Positions 10,658-21,255 of a stretch of 64,000 nt of DNA are shown in pieces (the stretch's first letter is position 1; each line of letters begins with the position of its first letter). The notes beneath the pieces were generated by a model. That model had not been told where the DNA came from and searched no databases. It saw nothing but the letters and a program-made list of their open reading frames with translations. Made by a program: the position numbers and the translations under genes. The DNA is from Lysobacteraceae bacterium NML93-0399 (GTDB lineage Bacteria > Pseudomonadota > Gammaproteobacteria > Xanthomonadales > Xanthomonadaceae): positions 1,116,001-1,180,000 of the forward strand of contig NTJI01000001.1 in NCBI GenBank assembly GCA_002307375.1. Reading direction: 5' to 3'.

Positions 10658-12034
10658 ATGAACCAGACACCGAAGGCGCGGCCGCGCCTGCTGGCCACCG
10701 CGGTACTCGCCGCGCTCACGCTGCCGGGCGTCGCGTTCGCGCAGACCGCCAAGGAACGCGAACTCGAAGCGCGCGTCGCCCAGCTCGAAGCGATGGTCCA
10801 GCAGCTCGTGTCGCAGCAACAGCAGACCGACACCGCCGTGAGCGAAGTGCGTACCGCCCAGGCTGCGCAACCGGCGCCCGCACCGGCCGCGACCGGCACC
10901 GGCGCTGCCGCACCGATCCAGGCGACGACGATCACCCCGCAGGCGAATCCGGGCACCACGTTCACCGTCGGCGGCATGATCCGCACCGATGCGATGGTTA
11001 CCAAGACCACAGACGGCGACATCGCCGCCGGCACCGCCGGCCGCGACTTCTACGTGCCCGGCGCGATTCCGGTCGGCGGCGACGGCCCGGACACCTATTC
11101 CGATGCCCACCTGAAATTCTCGCGGCTGTGGTTCGACGCCAGCACCGTGCTCGATTCGGGCGACCGGCTCGGCGCACGCGTGGAACTCGATTTCTTCGGC
11201 GGTGCGCTCGGCAATACGGCCGCCACCAACACCTACGGCGCCACGCTGCGCCACGCTTACCTGACCTACAACAACTGGCTGGTCGGCCAGACCTGGTCGA
11301 ACTTCATGGACACCACCGCGCTGCTCGATGCGGTCGACTTCGTCGGCCCGACCGATGGCGTCACCTTCGTGCGCCAGCCACAGCTGCGTTACACCAGCGG
11401 TCCTTGGGCAATCTCGATCGAGAAGCCCGAGACCACCGTGCAGCCGTTCGGCGGCGGGGCGCGCGTGATCGCCAGTGACAACAGCGCGATCCCCGACGTC
11501 ATCGCCCGCTACACGCACAAGGGCGACTGGGGCCACGTGAGTTTCGCGGGCATGGCGCGCCAGCTGAAGTACGAACCCGTCGTCGGCGCCGAGAGCACCG
11601 ACACCGGCTACGGCGCGCAGGTCAGCGGTCTGGTCAAGCTCGGCGAGAGCACCGACATCCGCTACCAGCTCAGCGGCGGCGACGGCATCGGCCGTTACAT
11701 CGGCCTGGCGACGATCCAGCAGGACGCGATGGTCGACAGCGCCGGCGACATCGATGCACTCGGCGGCTGGGCCGGTTACGTCGGCCTGCGCCAGGTGTTC
11801 ACGCCGAAGGTGCGTGGCAACCTGTTCTACGCGCGGTCGCAGTGGGACAACGAGGCGTCGTGGACCGGCCTCGGCGTGACCCGCAAGGTGCATTCGGTGC
11901 ACGCCAACATGATCTGGTCGCCGGTGCCCAAGCTCGACTTCGGTGTCGAGGCCATCTGGGGCGAACGCACGCTCGAGTCGGGCACCGACGGCGAGCTGAT
12001 GCGTCTGCACACGATGGCCCGTTATTCGTTCTGA
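10658..12034 (+). CDS. DcaP-like trimeric outer-membrane porin
   Basis: A 458-residue porin. The signal peptide (MNQTPKARPRLLATAVLAAL...GVAFAQ) is followed by a coiled coil (residues about 30-65, ERELEARVAQLEAMVQQLV), a Pro/Ala linker, and a beta-barrel beginning FTVGGMIRTDAMVTK, ending in ...MARYSF. This layout matches the DcaP family, which takes up small anionic substrates. ATG 10658 has a GGGAGGGG ribosome-binding site. Its position between acs and a DUF4212/symporter pair suggests it admits acetate or another short carboxylate. The substrate is inferred from context. Confidence 0.8.
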   Translation: MNQTPKARPRLLATAVLAALTLPGVAFAQTAKERELEARVAQLEAMVQQLVSQQQQTDTAVSEVRTAQAAQPAPAPAATGTGAAAPIQATTITPQANPGTTFTVGGMIRTDAMVTKTTDGDIAAGTAGRDFYVPGAIPVGGDGPDTYSDAHLKFSRLWFDASTVLDSGDRLGARVELDFFGGALGNTAATNTYGATLRHAYLTYNNWLVGQTWSNFMDTTALLDAVDFVGPTDGVTFVRQPQLRYTSGPWAISIEKPETTVQPFGGGARVIASDNSAIPDVIARYTHKGDWGHVSFAGMARQLKYEPVVGAESTDTGYGAQVSGLVKLGESTDIRYQLSGGDGIGRYIGLATIQQDAMVDSAGDIDALGGWAGYVGLRQVFTPKVRGNLFYARSQWDNEASWTGLGVTRKVHSVHANMIWSPVPKLDFGVEAIWGERTLESGTDGELMRLHTMARYSF

Positions 12035-12040
12035 TCGACC

Positions 12041-12068
12041 GGCACGGGGCCGCAGCCGGCCCCGTGCC
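12041..12068 (+). terminator. Strong intercistronic hairpin after the porin
   Basis: GGCACGGGGCCG-CAGC-CGGCCCCGTGCC, a perfect 12-bp stem starting seven bases after the porin stop. No T run follows, so it could stabilise the porin mRNA 3' end or only partly terminate, leaving some read-through into the DUF4212/symporter genes. Confidence 0.6.
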
Positions 12069-12126
12069 ACGCCGCATCGGCGCGGCAGAGATCCATTCGC
12101 AACGGCTACGCCGTGGGAGGCGACGC

Positions 12127-12276
12127 ATGTCAGAGCCATCCGCAACACCGTGTCGTGACACCCGCGCCCTGGACGGCGCGTTGCAAGACGGCCCGGACGC
12201 CGCATCCAAGCATTCCGACTTCCACCTGCCCCGCACGCCGCGATGCGCGCCGGGCACGGCCCACCACGCCATCTGA
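12127..12276 (+). CDS. Possible 49-residue small protein or leader ORF
   Basis: ATG 12127 is preceded by GTGGGAGGCGACGC, a strong Shine-Dalgarno sequence at good spacing, and the frame runs 49 codons (MSEPSATPCRDTRALDGALQ...) to TGA at 12274. It ends 14 bases before the DUF4212 gene start. No transmembrane segment or known domain is visible, and composition is polar with several Pro. It may be a real small protein, a translated leader coupled to the next gene, or chance. The ribosome-binding site is the main support. Confidence 0.35.
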   Translation: MSEPSATPCRDTRALDGALQDGPDAASKHSDFHLPRTPRCAPGTAHHAI

Positions 12277-12290
12277 GGGGGAAACGCCAC

Positions 12291-12548
12291 ATGCTCGACA
12301 AAACCGCACAGAACTACTGGAAGGCCAACCTCAGGATCATCGGCATCTGCATGTCGATCTGGGCGCTGGTCTCGTTCGGCTTCGGCATCATCCTGCGACC
12401 CCTGCTGTCGGGGATCCGCATCGGCGGTACCGACATCGGCTTCTGGTTCGCGCAGCAGGGTTCGATCCTGGTCTTCATCGCCCTGATCTTCTTCTACACC
12501 TGGTACATGAACCGGCTCGATCGCGAGTACGGCGTGGACGAGCAATAA
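12291..12548 (+). CDS. DUF4212 domain protein, small subunit of solute symporter
   Basis: An 85-residue membrane protein with two transmembrane helices (about residues 14-38 and 50-73), beginning MLDKTAQNYWKANLRI and ending in NRLDREYGVDEQ. DUF4212 proteins are encoded immediately before sodium:solute symporters of the VC_2705 subfamily and are thought to be their small subunit. Here the symporter starts 12 bp downstream. GAGGGGGAAACGCCAC supplies the ribosome-binding site for ATG 12291. Confidence 0.9.
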   Translation: MLDKTAQNYWKANLRIIGICMSIWALVSFGFGIILRPLLSGIRIGGTDIGFWFAQQGSILVFIALIFFYTWYMNRLDREYGVDEQ

Positions 12549-12560
12549 GGAACCGCGCGC

Positions 12561-14333
12561 ATGGATCAGTTCACCATCAACCTCATCTTCGTCATAGGCT
12601 CGTTCCTGCTCTACGTGGGCATCGCGATCTGGGCACGTGCCGGTTCGACGGCCGAGTTCTACGCCGCCAACCGCGGCGTGAATCCGATCGTCAACGGCGC
12701 GGCCACCGCCGCGGACTGGATGTCGGCGGCCTCGTTCATTTCGATGGCCGGCCTCATCGCGTTCGTGGGCTACGGCAATTCCAGCTATCTGATGGGCTGG
12801 ACCGGCGGCTTCGTGCTGCTGGCGCTGCTGCTTGCGCCGTATCTGCGCAAGTTCGGCCGCTTCACCGTGCCCGACTTCATCGGTGACCGCTTCTACAGCC
12901 GCACCGCACGACTGGTGTCGGTGGCGGCGCTGCTGATCATCTCGGTCACCTACGTGATCGGCCAGATGACCGGCGCAGGCGTGGCGTTCTCGCGCTTCCT
13001 CGAAGTGGACACCAACACCGGCCTGCTGATCGCGGCGGCGGTGGTGTTCGTCTACGCCGTACTTGGCGGCATGAAGGGCATCACCTACACGCAGCTGGCG
13101 CAGTACGTGGTGCTGATCATCGCCTACACGATCCCGGCGGTGTTCATCTCGCTGCAGCTCACCGGCAATCCGCTGCCGCAGCTGGGCCTGTTCTCCACGC
13201 ATACCGAATCGGGCCTGCCGCTGCTGGCCAAACTCGACCAGGTGCTGCTGGAGCTGGGCTTCAACGACTACACCGGCGCGCACGATTCGATGCTCAACAT
13301 GGTGCTCTTCACCATGTCGCTGATGATTGGCACCGCCGGCCTGCCGCACGTGATCATCCGCTTCTTCACCGTTCCGAAGGTGTCTGATGCGCGCAAGTCT
13401 GCGGGCTGGGCGCTGGTGTTCATCGCCCTGCTCTACACGGTGGCGCCGGCGGTCGGTGCCATGGCACGTCTGAACATCATCACGACCATCTATCCGCAGG
13501 GCACCGAAGCGACGTCGATCGCCTATGACGAACGTCCCGACTGGATGCACAACTGGGAACAGACCGGTCTGCTGAAGTTCGAGGACAGCAACGGCGACGG
13601 CCGCATCCAGTACTACAACGGTGCCAACGAGGAGTTCGCCTCGGTCGCCGAATCGCGCGGCTGGGCGGGCAACGAGATGGTCACCTTCAACCAGGACATC
13701 CTGGTGCTGGCCAACCCGGAGATCGCGCAGTTGCCCGGATGGGTGATCGGCCTGATCGCGGCCGGTGGCCTGGCGGCGGCGCTGTCGACTGCGGCAGGCC
13801 TGCTGCTGGCGATCTCGTCTGCGATCAGTCATGACCTGATCAAGTCCACGCTCAGGCCCGACATCTCCGAGAAGGGCGAACTGCTGGCCGCGCGCATATC
13901 GATGGCGGTCGCGATCGCAGTGGCGACATGGCTGGGCATGAATCCACCCGGATTCGCGGCCCAGACCGTGGCCCTGGCATTCGGGCTGGCGGCTTCGTCG
14001 CTGTTCCCGGCGATCATGATGGGCATCTTCTCCAAGAAGATGAACTCCACCGGCGCCGTCGTCGGCATGCTCGTGGGCCTGGGCGCGACCGTGCTCTACA
14101 TCTTCACGTATCTGGGCTGGTTCTTCATTCCGGGCACCAACATGCTCGAGAACACCGCCGACAACTGGCTGTTCGGCATCTCGCCGCTGTCGTTCGGCGC
14201 GGTGGGCGCGGTGCTCAACTTCCTCGCCGCCTACATCGTGATGAAGCTGACCCGTCCGGCCCCGGCGCACGTGCAGGACCTGGTGGAAAGCATCCGCGTT
14301 CCGCGCGGTGCAGGCGCGGCGGTCGACCACTGA
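12561..14333 (+). CDS. Sodium:solute symporter, VC_2705 subfamily
   Basis: A 590-residue polytopic inner-membrane transporter of the SSS family, related to acetate permease ActP. About 13 hydrophobic segments are visible. Early motifs include AANRGVNPIVNGAATAADWM and YVIGQMTGAGVAFSRF; the middle has GTAGLPHVIIRFFTVP. A hydrophilic loop (about residues 320-375) contains DSNGDGRIQYY, which resembles an EF-hand loop, in a loop region characteristic of this subfamily. With DUF4212 upstream and acs nearby, uptake of acetate or a short carboxylate with sodium is the likely role. A terminator follows at 14354-14386. Confidence 0.92.
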   Translation: MDQFTINLIFVIGSFLLYVGIAIWARAGSTAEFYAANRGVNPIVNGAATAADWMSAASFISMAGLIAFVGYGNSSYLMGWTGGFVLLALLLAPYLRKFGRFTVPDFIGDRFYSRTARLVSVAALLIISVTYVIGQMTGAGVAFSRFLEVDTNTGLLIAAAVVFVYAVLGGMKGITYTQLAQYVVLIIAYTIPAVFISLQLTGNPLPQLGLFSTHTESGLPLLAKLDQVLLELGFNDYTGAHDSMLNMVLFTMSLMIGTAGLPHVIIRFFTVPKVSDARKSAGWALVFIALLYTVAPAVGAMARLNIITTIYPQGTEATSIAYDERPDWMHNWEQTGLLKFEDSNGDGRIQYYNGANEEFASVAESRGWAGNEMVTFNQDILVLANPEIAQLPGWVIGLIAAGGLAAALSTAAGLLLAISSAISHDLIKSTLRPDISEKGELLAARISMAVAIAVATWLGMNPPGFAAQTVALAFGLAASSLFPAIMMGIFSKKMNSTGAVVGMLVGLGATVLYIFTYLGWFFIPGTNMLENTADNWLFGISPLSFGAVGAVLNFLAAYIVMKLTRPAPAHVQDLVESIRVPRGAGAAVDH

Positions 14334-14353
14334 CCACGACCGCGTGCTGATTC

Positions 14354-14386
14354 GACGGCCCGTCCCCTTCCGGGGGGCGGGCCGTC
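14354..14386 (+). terminator. Terminator after the symporter gene
   Basis: GACGGCCCG / CGGGCCGTC, a 9-bp stem around a C/G-rich loop that can pair further, followed by GCGTTTCG. It ends the DUF4212-symporter transcript. Confidence 0.75.
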
Positions 14387-14478
14387 GCGTTTCGACACCG
14401 GCGACGTGCCTGCGGTGCGTCACCGGTCCGCGATAATCCGGGGCACAAGCCTCGCCCGATCACCGGAACCGCCTGCCC

Positions 14479-14997
14479 ATGCTGCTCGAGTTCATCGCCA
14501 TCATCGCCGCCGGTTTCGGCCTGGCCGGCTTCGCCCTGTCGCTCAATTTCCTCGCGCGCAAGCGCCTGCCGGGCTGGTTCGTGCCCGCCGCGGCTGGCGT
14601 CGGCATGCTGGCGATGGCGATCTGGCTGGAGTACTCGTGGTTCGACCGCGCGACCTCGAGCTATCCCGAAGGTGTCGAGATCGCCTCGACCAACCAGACG
14701 CGGTCCTGGTACCGGCCGTGGACCTACGTGGTGCCGCTGACCAATCGGCTGATCGCAGTCGACCACCGTTTCGATCGCCGCAATCCCGCGCATCCGGACA
14801 TGGTGCTGACCCAGGTCGTGCTGGCCGGCCGCTGGGAGCCGTCGCGGCAGTTCGGCGCGATGTTCGACTGCGCCGGCCACCGGCGTGCCGATCTGCTCGA
14901 CCAGGTCGTGTTCGCCGAGGACGGCTTGCTCGACAACGCCACCTGGCACCCGCTCGATCCCGCCGATCCGGTGCTGCGCACAGCCTGCGGGCGCTGA
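14479..14997 (+). CDS. Hypothetical membrane protein
   Basis: A 172-residue protein with two predicted transmembrane helices (residues about 3-26 and 34-51), then a soluble C-terminal region containing YRPWTYVVPLTNRLIAVDH. I do not recognise a named domain. It stands alone between the symporter terminator and a convergent LysR gene. Conserved-looking composition and normal codon bias support it as a real gene. Function unknown. Confidence 0.7.
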   Translation: MLLEFIAIIAAGFGLAGFALSLNFLARKRLPGWFVPAAAGVGMLAMAIWLEYSWFDRATSSYPEGVEIASTNQTRSWYRPWTYVVPLTNRLIAVDHRFDRRNPAHPDMVLTQVVLAGRWEPSRQFGAMFDCAGHRRADLLDQVVFAEDGLLDNATWHPLDPADPVLRTACGR

Positions 14998-15006
14998 GCC
15001 CGACCG

Positions 15007-15906
15007 TCAGGCGACCGATGGCGTGCCGAGCGCCTCGGCGATGAAGTCCACGAACGCGCGGATGCGCGATGACACCCCCGAATTGCGGTAGTACACCGCA
15101 TGCACCGGCTGGCGCACGTCACGGGTGTGCGGGGCGAGCAGTTCCACCAGACGGCCGGCCTCGCGGTCGTGGGCGGTGGTGAAGTCCGACAGGCAGGCGA
15201 TGCCGGCACCGGCGACTGCGAGTGCGCGCACGGTCTCGCCACTGGACGCGGCGATCGCCGGCGAGATCTCCAACGGCGCGCCCGATGCATCCGCCAACGG
15301 CCACGCATTGAGATGGGGCAGGCCGGCGAATCCGAGCAGCGTGTGAGCGTCGAGGTCGGCCATCGATGCAGGCATGCCGTGGACATCGAGGTAGCGCGGT
15401 GAGGCCAGGATCCGCAGCCGGCTGTCGAGCAGGTGCCGCGCGACGAGGCTCGAGTCCTTCAGCGCACCGACCCGGATGGCGATGTCGGTGCGCTGTTCGA
15501 CCAGATCGATGAAGCGGTCGCTGCTGGTCAGTTCCAGCGTGATCCGCGGATACGCGGCGCGGAACGCGGCCATGCGCGGCACCAGCACGTGCAACAGGAA
15601 CGAGGTTGCCGCATCGATGCGCAGCACGCCTGCCGGCCCGTCCCGCAGTGCGCGCATGCGGTCTTCGGCGGCGTCCATGCGCGCCAGCACTGCGCGCGCA
15701 TCCTCCAGAAACGCGCGCCCTTCCTCGGTCAGGGCGATGCGGCGCGTAGTCCGCTGCAGCAGTGTGGTGCCGAGCTTGTCCTCGAGCCGTCCCAGCGCGC
15801 GACTGATGGCGGACACGGTCTGTTCGAGCCGGCGCGCGGCGGCGGTGATCGAACCGCTGTCGACGACGGCGACGAAGGCCTGCAGTTCATCGAGGGTGGT
15901 CTTCAT
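15007..15906 (-). CDS. LysR-family transcriptional regulator
   Basis: A 299-residue regulator. The N-terminal winged helix reads LDELQAFVAVVDSGSITAAARRLEQTVSAISRALGRLEDKLGTTLL, followed by a substrate-binding domain of normal length. The frame opens upstream to 16086 on the minus strand but that part would overlap the divergent reductase gene; Met at 15906 starts exactly at the family's N terminus. It is divergent from the NAD-dependent reductase (start 16034) with a 127-bp shared promoter region, so regulation of that gene is the usual expectation. Inducer unknown. Confidence 0.9.
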   Translation of the reverse strand: MKTTLDELQAFVAVVDSGSITAAARRLEQTVSAISRALGRLEDKLGTTLLQRTTRRIALTEEGRAFLEDARAVLARMDAAEDRMRALRDGPAGVLRIDAATSFLLHVLVPRMAAFRAAYPRITLELTSSDRFIDLVEQRTDIAIRVGALKDSSLVARHLLDSRLRILASPRYLDVHGMPASMADLDAHTLLGFAGLPHLNAWPLADASGAPLEISPAIAASSGETVRALAVAGAGIACLSDFTTAHDREAGRLVELLAPHTRDVRQPVHAVYYRNSGVSSRIRAFVDFIAEALGTPSVA

Positions 15907-16033
15907 GACATCGGCCCGGGGCGCGCTGCGCGGATTATCGCGCAGCGCGCAAAAGACTTCTCCCGTTTGGTGCGTTTCTGCCGCGAATCCGGAGGCGCAG
16001 ACTGGCGCCCTTCCCATCCATGAGGTCTCCCCC

Positions 16034-16936
16034 ATGCAGCTGTTCCTGACCGGCGTCACCGGATTCATCGGCGGCTCGCTCGCCACAGCCCTGCTGCGCG
16101 ACGGTCATGCCATCCGCGGCCTGGTCCGCTCGCCCGAAGCGGCGGCCCGCGTCGAGGCGCTCGGTGTCACGCCGGTGGTCGGCACGCTCGACAACCGCGC
16201 CCTGCTGACCGCCGAGGCGCGGCGCGCGGACGCGGTGATCAATGCCGCCAGCAGCGATCACCGCGGCGCGGCCGAAGCGCTGCTCGACGGCCTGCGCGGT
16301 AGCGGCAAGGCCTTCCTGCACACGAGCGGCTCGAGCGTCATCGGCGACGACGTGGCCGGCAATGCGCTCTCGCCGCACGTCTTCGACGAGGACACGCCGC
16401 TGATCGTCGAGGCCGGCAAGCAGGCGCGGCACGCCGTCGACACCCTGATCCTCGCCGCGGCCGACGACGGCGTGCGCAGCGTCGTGCTGTGCAACACGAT
16501 GATCTACGGCACCGGAACGGGCATCGCCCGCGACAGCGTGCAGATTCCGCCGCTGGTGCGGCAGGCGCGCGAAAGCGGCGTGGCCCGCATCGTCGGCAGC
16601 GGCGTCAACCGCTGGTCGAACGTGCACATCAAGGACGTGGTCTCGCTGTATCGCCTCGCACTGGCGGACGCGCCCGCTGGCGCCTTCTATTTCGTCGAGA
16701 ACGGCGAGGCCTCGTACGCGGAACTGGGCGCGGCGATCGCGAAGCGACTCGGTCTGGGCCCCGTCGAATCCTGGACCGTCGAGGAGGCCGCGCAGGTCTG
16801 GGGCGAGGGCCATGCCCGCTATTCGTTCGGCTCCAACAGCCGCGTGCGCGGCAAGCGCGCGCGTCGCGAACTGGGCTGGGCGCCGCGGCACGATTCGGTC
16901 ACGCGCTGGATCGAGACGGAAATGCCGCTGGATTGA
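16034..16936 (+). CDS. NAD(P)-dependent epimerase/reductase (SDR family)
   Basis: A 300-residue atypical/extended short-chain dehydrogenase. MQLFLTGVTGFIGGSLATAL contains the GxxGxxG nucleotide-binding loop, DAVINAASSD and FLHTSGSSVIG follow, and CNTMIYGTGTG aligns with the region after the usual YxxxK. The expected active-site YxxxK is not obvious, as in several NmrA-like or atypical members. The start is the Met 12 codons from the beginning of the Rossmann fold. It is paired divergently with a LysR gene. Substrate not known. Confidence 0.82.
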   Translation: MQLFLTGVTGFIGGSLATALLRDGHAIRGLVRSPEAAARVEALGVTPVVGTLDNRALLTAEARRADAVINAASSDHRGAAEALLDGLRGSGKAFLHTSGSSVIGDDVAGNALSPHVFDEDTPLIVEAGKQARHAVDTLILAAADDGVRSVVLCNTMIYGTGTGIARDSVQIPPLVRQARESGVARIVGSGVNRWSNVHIKDVVSLYRLALADAPAGAFYFVENGEASYAELGAAIAKRLGLGPVESWTVEEAAQVWGEGHARYSFGSNSRVRGKRARRELGWAPRHDSVTRWIETEMPLD

Positions 16937-16965
16937 GCCGCGCTCTGCGCACCGCCGTGGCGGTT

Positions 16966-17340
16966 CTACCGCTGCGGCGGCGCGGCCAGTTCGCGAACGT
17001 CGAGATAACCGTCGCGATTGGTGTCCTGGCGATTGAACGTGGCCGCAAGCCGGGCCATGTACTGCGCGCGGGTCACCGGCCCGCCCTTGCCGCCCGGCAG
17101 CTCGTCGGCGGTCAGCACGCCATCGCCGTTGCGGTCCATGCGGTCGAAGGCGTAGCCCATCCAGGCCTGGTATTCGGCCAGCGACACGCGGCCATCGCCG
17201 TCGGTGTCCATCTGCGCCAGGTAGTCGCGGGTTGCGTTGACCTGCGCCGCGGCGCAGGCCATGAACGAGAAGGCGAGTAAGCCGCATCCGCCCTGCAACG
17301 CGCCACGCGCGAAGCGGCGCACGGACGCACGCTCAGGCAC
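16966..17340 (-). CDS. Exported EF-hand calcium-binding protein
   Basis: A 124-residue protein with an N-terminal hydrophobic segment (GGCGLLAFSFMACAAAQ) consistent with a signal peptide. Three EF-hand loops are visible: DTDGDGRVSLAEY (about residues 45-57), DRNGDGVLTADEL (about 70-82) and DTNRDGYLDVREL (about 105-117). The gap between the second and third could hide a degenerate fourth. Its start overlaps the desaturase stop region by a few bases on the same strand. Role in the periplasm is unknown; calcium binding is predicted from the loops. Confidence 0.8.
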   Translation of the reverse strand: MPERASVRRFARGALQGGCGLLAFSFMACAAAQVNATRDYLAQMDTDGDGRVSLAEYQAWMGYAFDRMDRNGDGVLTADELPGGKGGPVTRAQYMARLAATFNRQDTNRDGYLDVRELAAPPQR

Positions 17341-18541
17341 GCACGGCCTGCAGCGAATAGCCTTTCAGTCGCGCCGAATAGTCCTGCAGCGCACGGATTC
17401 CGCTGGCTTCGGCCTCACGGCACCAGGCCTGCAGATGCTGCAGCGTCTCGCTGGCGTTGTGCGAACGCGCTTCGAGCAGGGCCGACAGGCGCGCGCGGTA
17501 TTCGACCAGGGTGCGGATGCGCGGCCGCTGCGCGACCCAGTTCTGCAACTGCGCGCGCGCATCGGGCTTGAGCCAGCGGCCGTCGTCGACCAGGCCCTTG
17601 CGCAGCTGCCGCGGCAACAGCGCGCGGAGCTTGGCGCCCGCGGCCTGGGCTTCGTCACGCAGGGCGGGGCCCAGCACATTGCGCTGGTAGTCGGTCATCG
17701 CCTGGAAGCGGTGGGTGAGCAGCGCCTTCATCGTGTCGGTGTCGGGCACGTGGATGTTGGGGCGGATGTCGAGCGAAGGCGCAACCCGCAGCACCTTGGC
17801 CAGGCCCACCGATTCCAGGCCCTTGATGACCATCCAGCCGATGTCGAATTCCCACTTGCGCAGTGCGAACTTGGCCGAACTGGGGAACGCATGATGGTTG
17901 TTGTGCAGCTCCTCACCGCCGATCCACACGCCCCACGGCGTGAGGTTGGTCGCGGTGTCGGTGGTTTCGAAATTGCGGTAACCCCACCAGTGGCCCAGGC
18001 CGTTGACCACACCCGCTGCCCAGAACGGGATCCACGCCATCTGGATCGCCCAGACCGCGACGCCCTTGAAGCCGAACAGCACAAAGCTCAGCACCAGCAG
18101 CAGGGTGGGCCCGAGATTGGCGTGCGGCGTGTAGACCTTGCGCTCGATCCAGTCGTTGGGCGCGCCCTTGCCGTACTGCTCGATGTCGGCGCGCATGCCG
18201 CGCGCTTCGCGATACAGCTCCACGCCCTGCCAGAACACGGTCTTGATGCCCTTGAAGCGCGGGCTGTGCGGGTCGTCTTCGGTTTCGCACTTCGCATGAT
18301 GCTTGCGATGGATGGCCACCCATTCGCGCGTGATCATCGACGTGGTCAGCCACGTCCAGAAGCGGAAGAAATGCGCGATGACCGGGTGGAAATCCACGCC
18401 CCGATGCGCCTGGCTGCGATGCAGATAGAGGGTGACGGCGAAGATCGTCAGCTGGGTCGCCACCAATAGCCAGACGAGCATCGCAAGCCAGCCGAACTGC
18501 AGCAGGCCACCGGAGAGAAAGTCGAGCAGAACCGAAGACAT
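17333..18541 (-). CDS. Fatty acid desaturase with unusual C-terminal extension
   Basis: A 402-residue membrane desaturase of the DesA/acyl-CoA delta-9 type, introducing a double bond into membrane acyl chains using a di-iron centre. The three histidine boxes are present: HRSQAH (41-46), HRKHH (78-82) and HNNHH (213-217). Hydrophobic helices flank them. The last about 100 residues are soluble, helical and rich in Arg/Leu (LLPRQLRKGLVDDG...WCREAEASGIRAL), with a pattern recalling the C-terminal part of ISL3-type transposases. It is transcribed divergently from hppA. Start chosen as the first Met; no stronger alternative. Confidence 0.88.
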   Translation of the reverse strand: MSSVLLDFLSGGLLQFGWLAMLVWLLVATQLTIFAVTLYLHRSQAHRGVDFHPVIAHFFRFWTWLTTSMITREWVAIHRKHHAKCETEDDPHSPRFKGIKTVFWQGVELYREARGMRADIEQYGKGAPNDWIERKVYTPHANLGPTLLLVLSFVLFGFKGVAVWAIQMAWIPFWAAGVVNGLGHWWGYRNFETTDTATNLTPWGVWIGGEELHNNHHAFPSSAKFALRKWEFDIGWMVIKGLESVGLAKVLRVAPSLDIRPNIHVPDTDTMKALLTHRFQAMTDYQRNVLGPALRDEAQAAGAKLRALLPRQLRKGLVDDGRWLKPDARAQLQNWVAQRPRIRTLVEYRARLSALLEARSHNASETLQHLQAWCREAEASGIRALQDYSARLKGYSLQAVRA

Positions 18542-18850
18542 GGCAGGTCACGAAGTGCGCGGGGTGCCGGCATCATGGCGATCCGCGCCGGCGCTTTCCA
18601 TCCCTGCACCTGCGTACGGTGGCCGGAGGGTTCAGTCCCGCCACGTGTGTCGCATTCATGCCGCGCTGCAGCGCGCCCGCCCCGGTGGCTGTAGACCGCG
18701 TTTCGAACCGCCACCCGCATTCGCCGATGCCTTGCGCGTGACCCGTGCTGCAGCGCAGGAAACGCGCGCGGGGCGCTGTGCGATAGTCGACGCGCATCAA
18801 CGCTGCACCGCTGTTTTCGTCTTGGCATACCGACTCTGGGAGAGGTTCCA
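18542..18850. promoter_or_regulatory. Divergent promoter region, desaturase / hppA
   Basis: A 309-bp gene-free stretch between divergent genes. GGGAGAGG just before 18851 is the hppA ribosome-binding site. GATAGT at 18782-18787 could be a -10 element for hppA but has no good -35. I see no palindromic operator, riboswitch or repeat. Confidence 0.4.
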
Positions 18851-20902
<2,052 letters not shown>

Positions 20903-20970
20903 GCGGCGTACGCCCCGCTCGGCGCCTTCGCCTCGACTCTTCCGGACCCTTTGCGAGTGGCTCGGCAACG

Positions 20971-21085
20971 ACATCATCCCCGCGAACGCGGGGATGCTTT
21001 TCAACGGCCGAACGGCTGGTCATCCAGCGCCTTCAAGCTTTTGACGCGCAGAGGCACTGGATTCCCGCGTTCGCGGGAATGACGG
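20971..21085. repeat. Dispersed repeat with inverted palindromic ends
   Basis: The left palindrome CATCCCCGCGAACGCGGGGATG (20975-20996) and right palindrome ATTCCCGCGTTCGCGGGAAT (21061-21080) bracket about 65 bp. The inner segment (CCGAACGGCTGGTCATCCAG, then CGCCTTCAAGC) resembles bases 595-631 downstream of rpmG. This is a short intergenic repeat family. It fills part of the 353-bp gap between hppA and the next gene and may serve as the terminator of hppA. Confidence 0.7.
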
Positions 21086-21255
21086 TCAACGGGTGATGGT
21101 CAAAGGGCTCCGCGGCCTGGTTCTGAAAGCGTTTCCCTTCCGGGAGGGTGGAACAGGGCATGACGTGCGGAAGGGCGGGACAGAACGCTGACATCGTCGC
21201 TTCGCTGTCGAAGCCCTTCCTTGATCTGAGACGAGGTGTCTCGCGCCGGGTTGGT

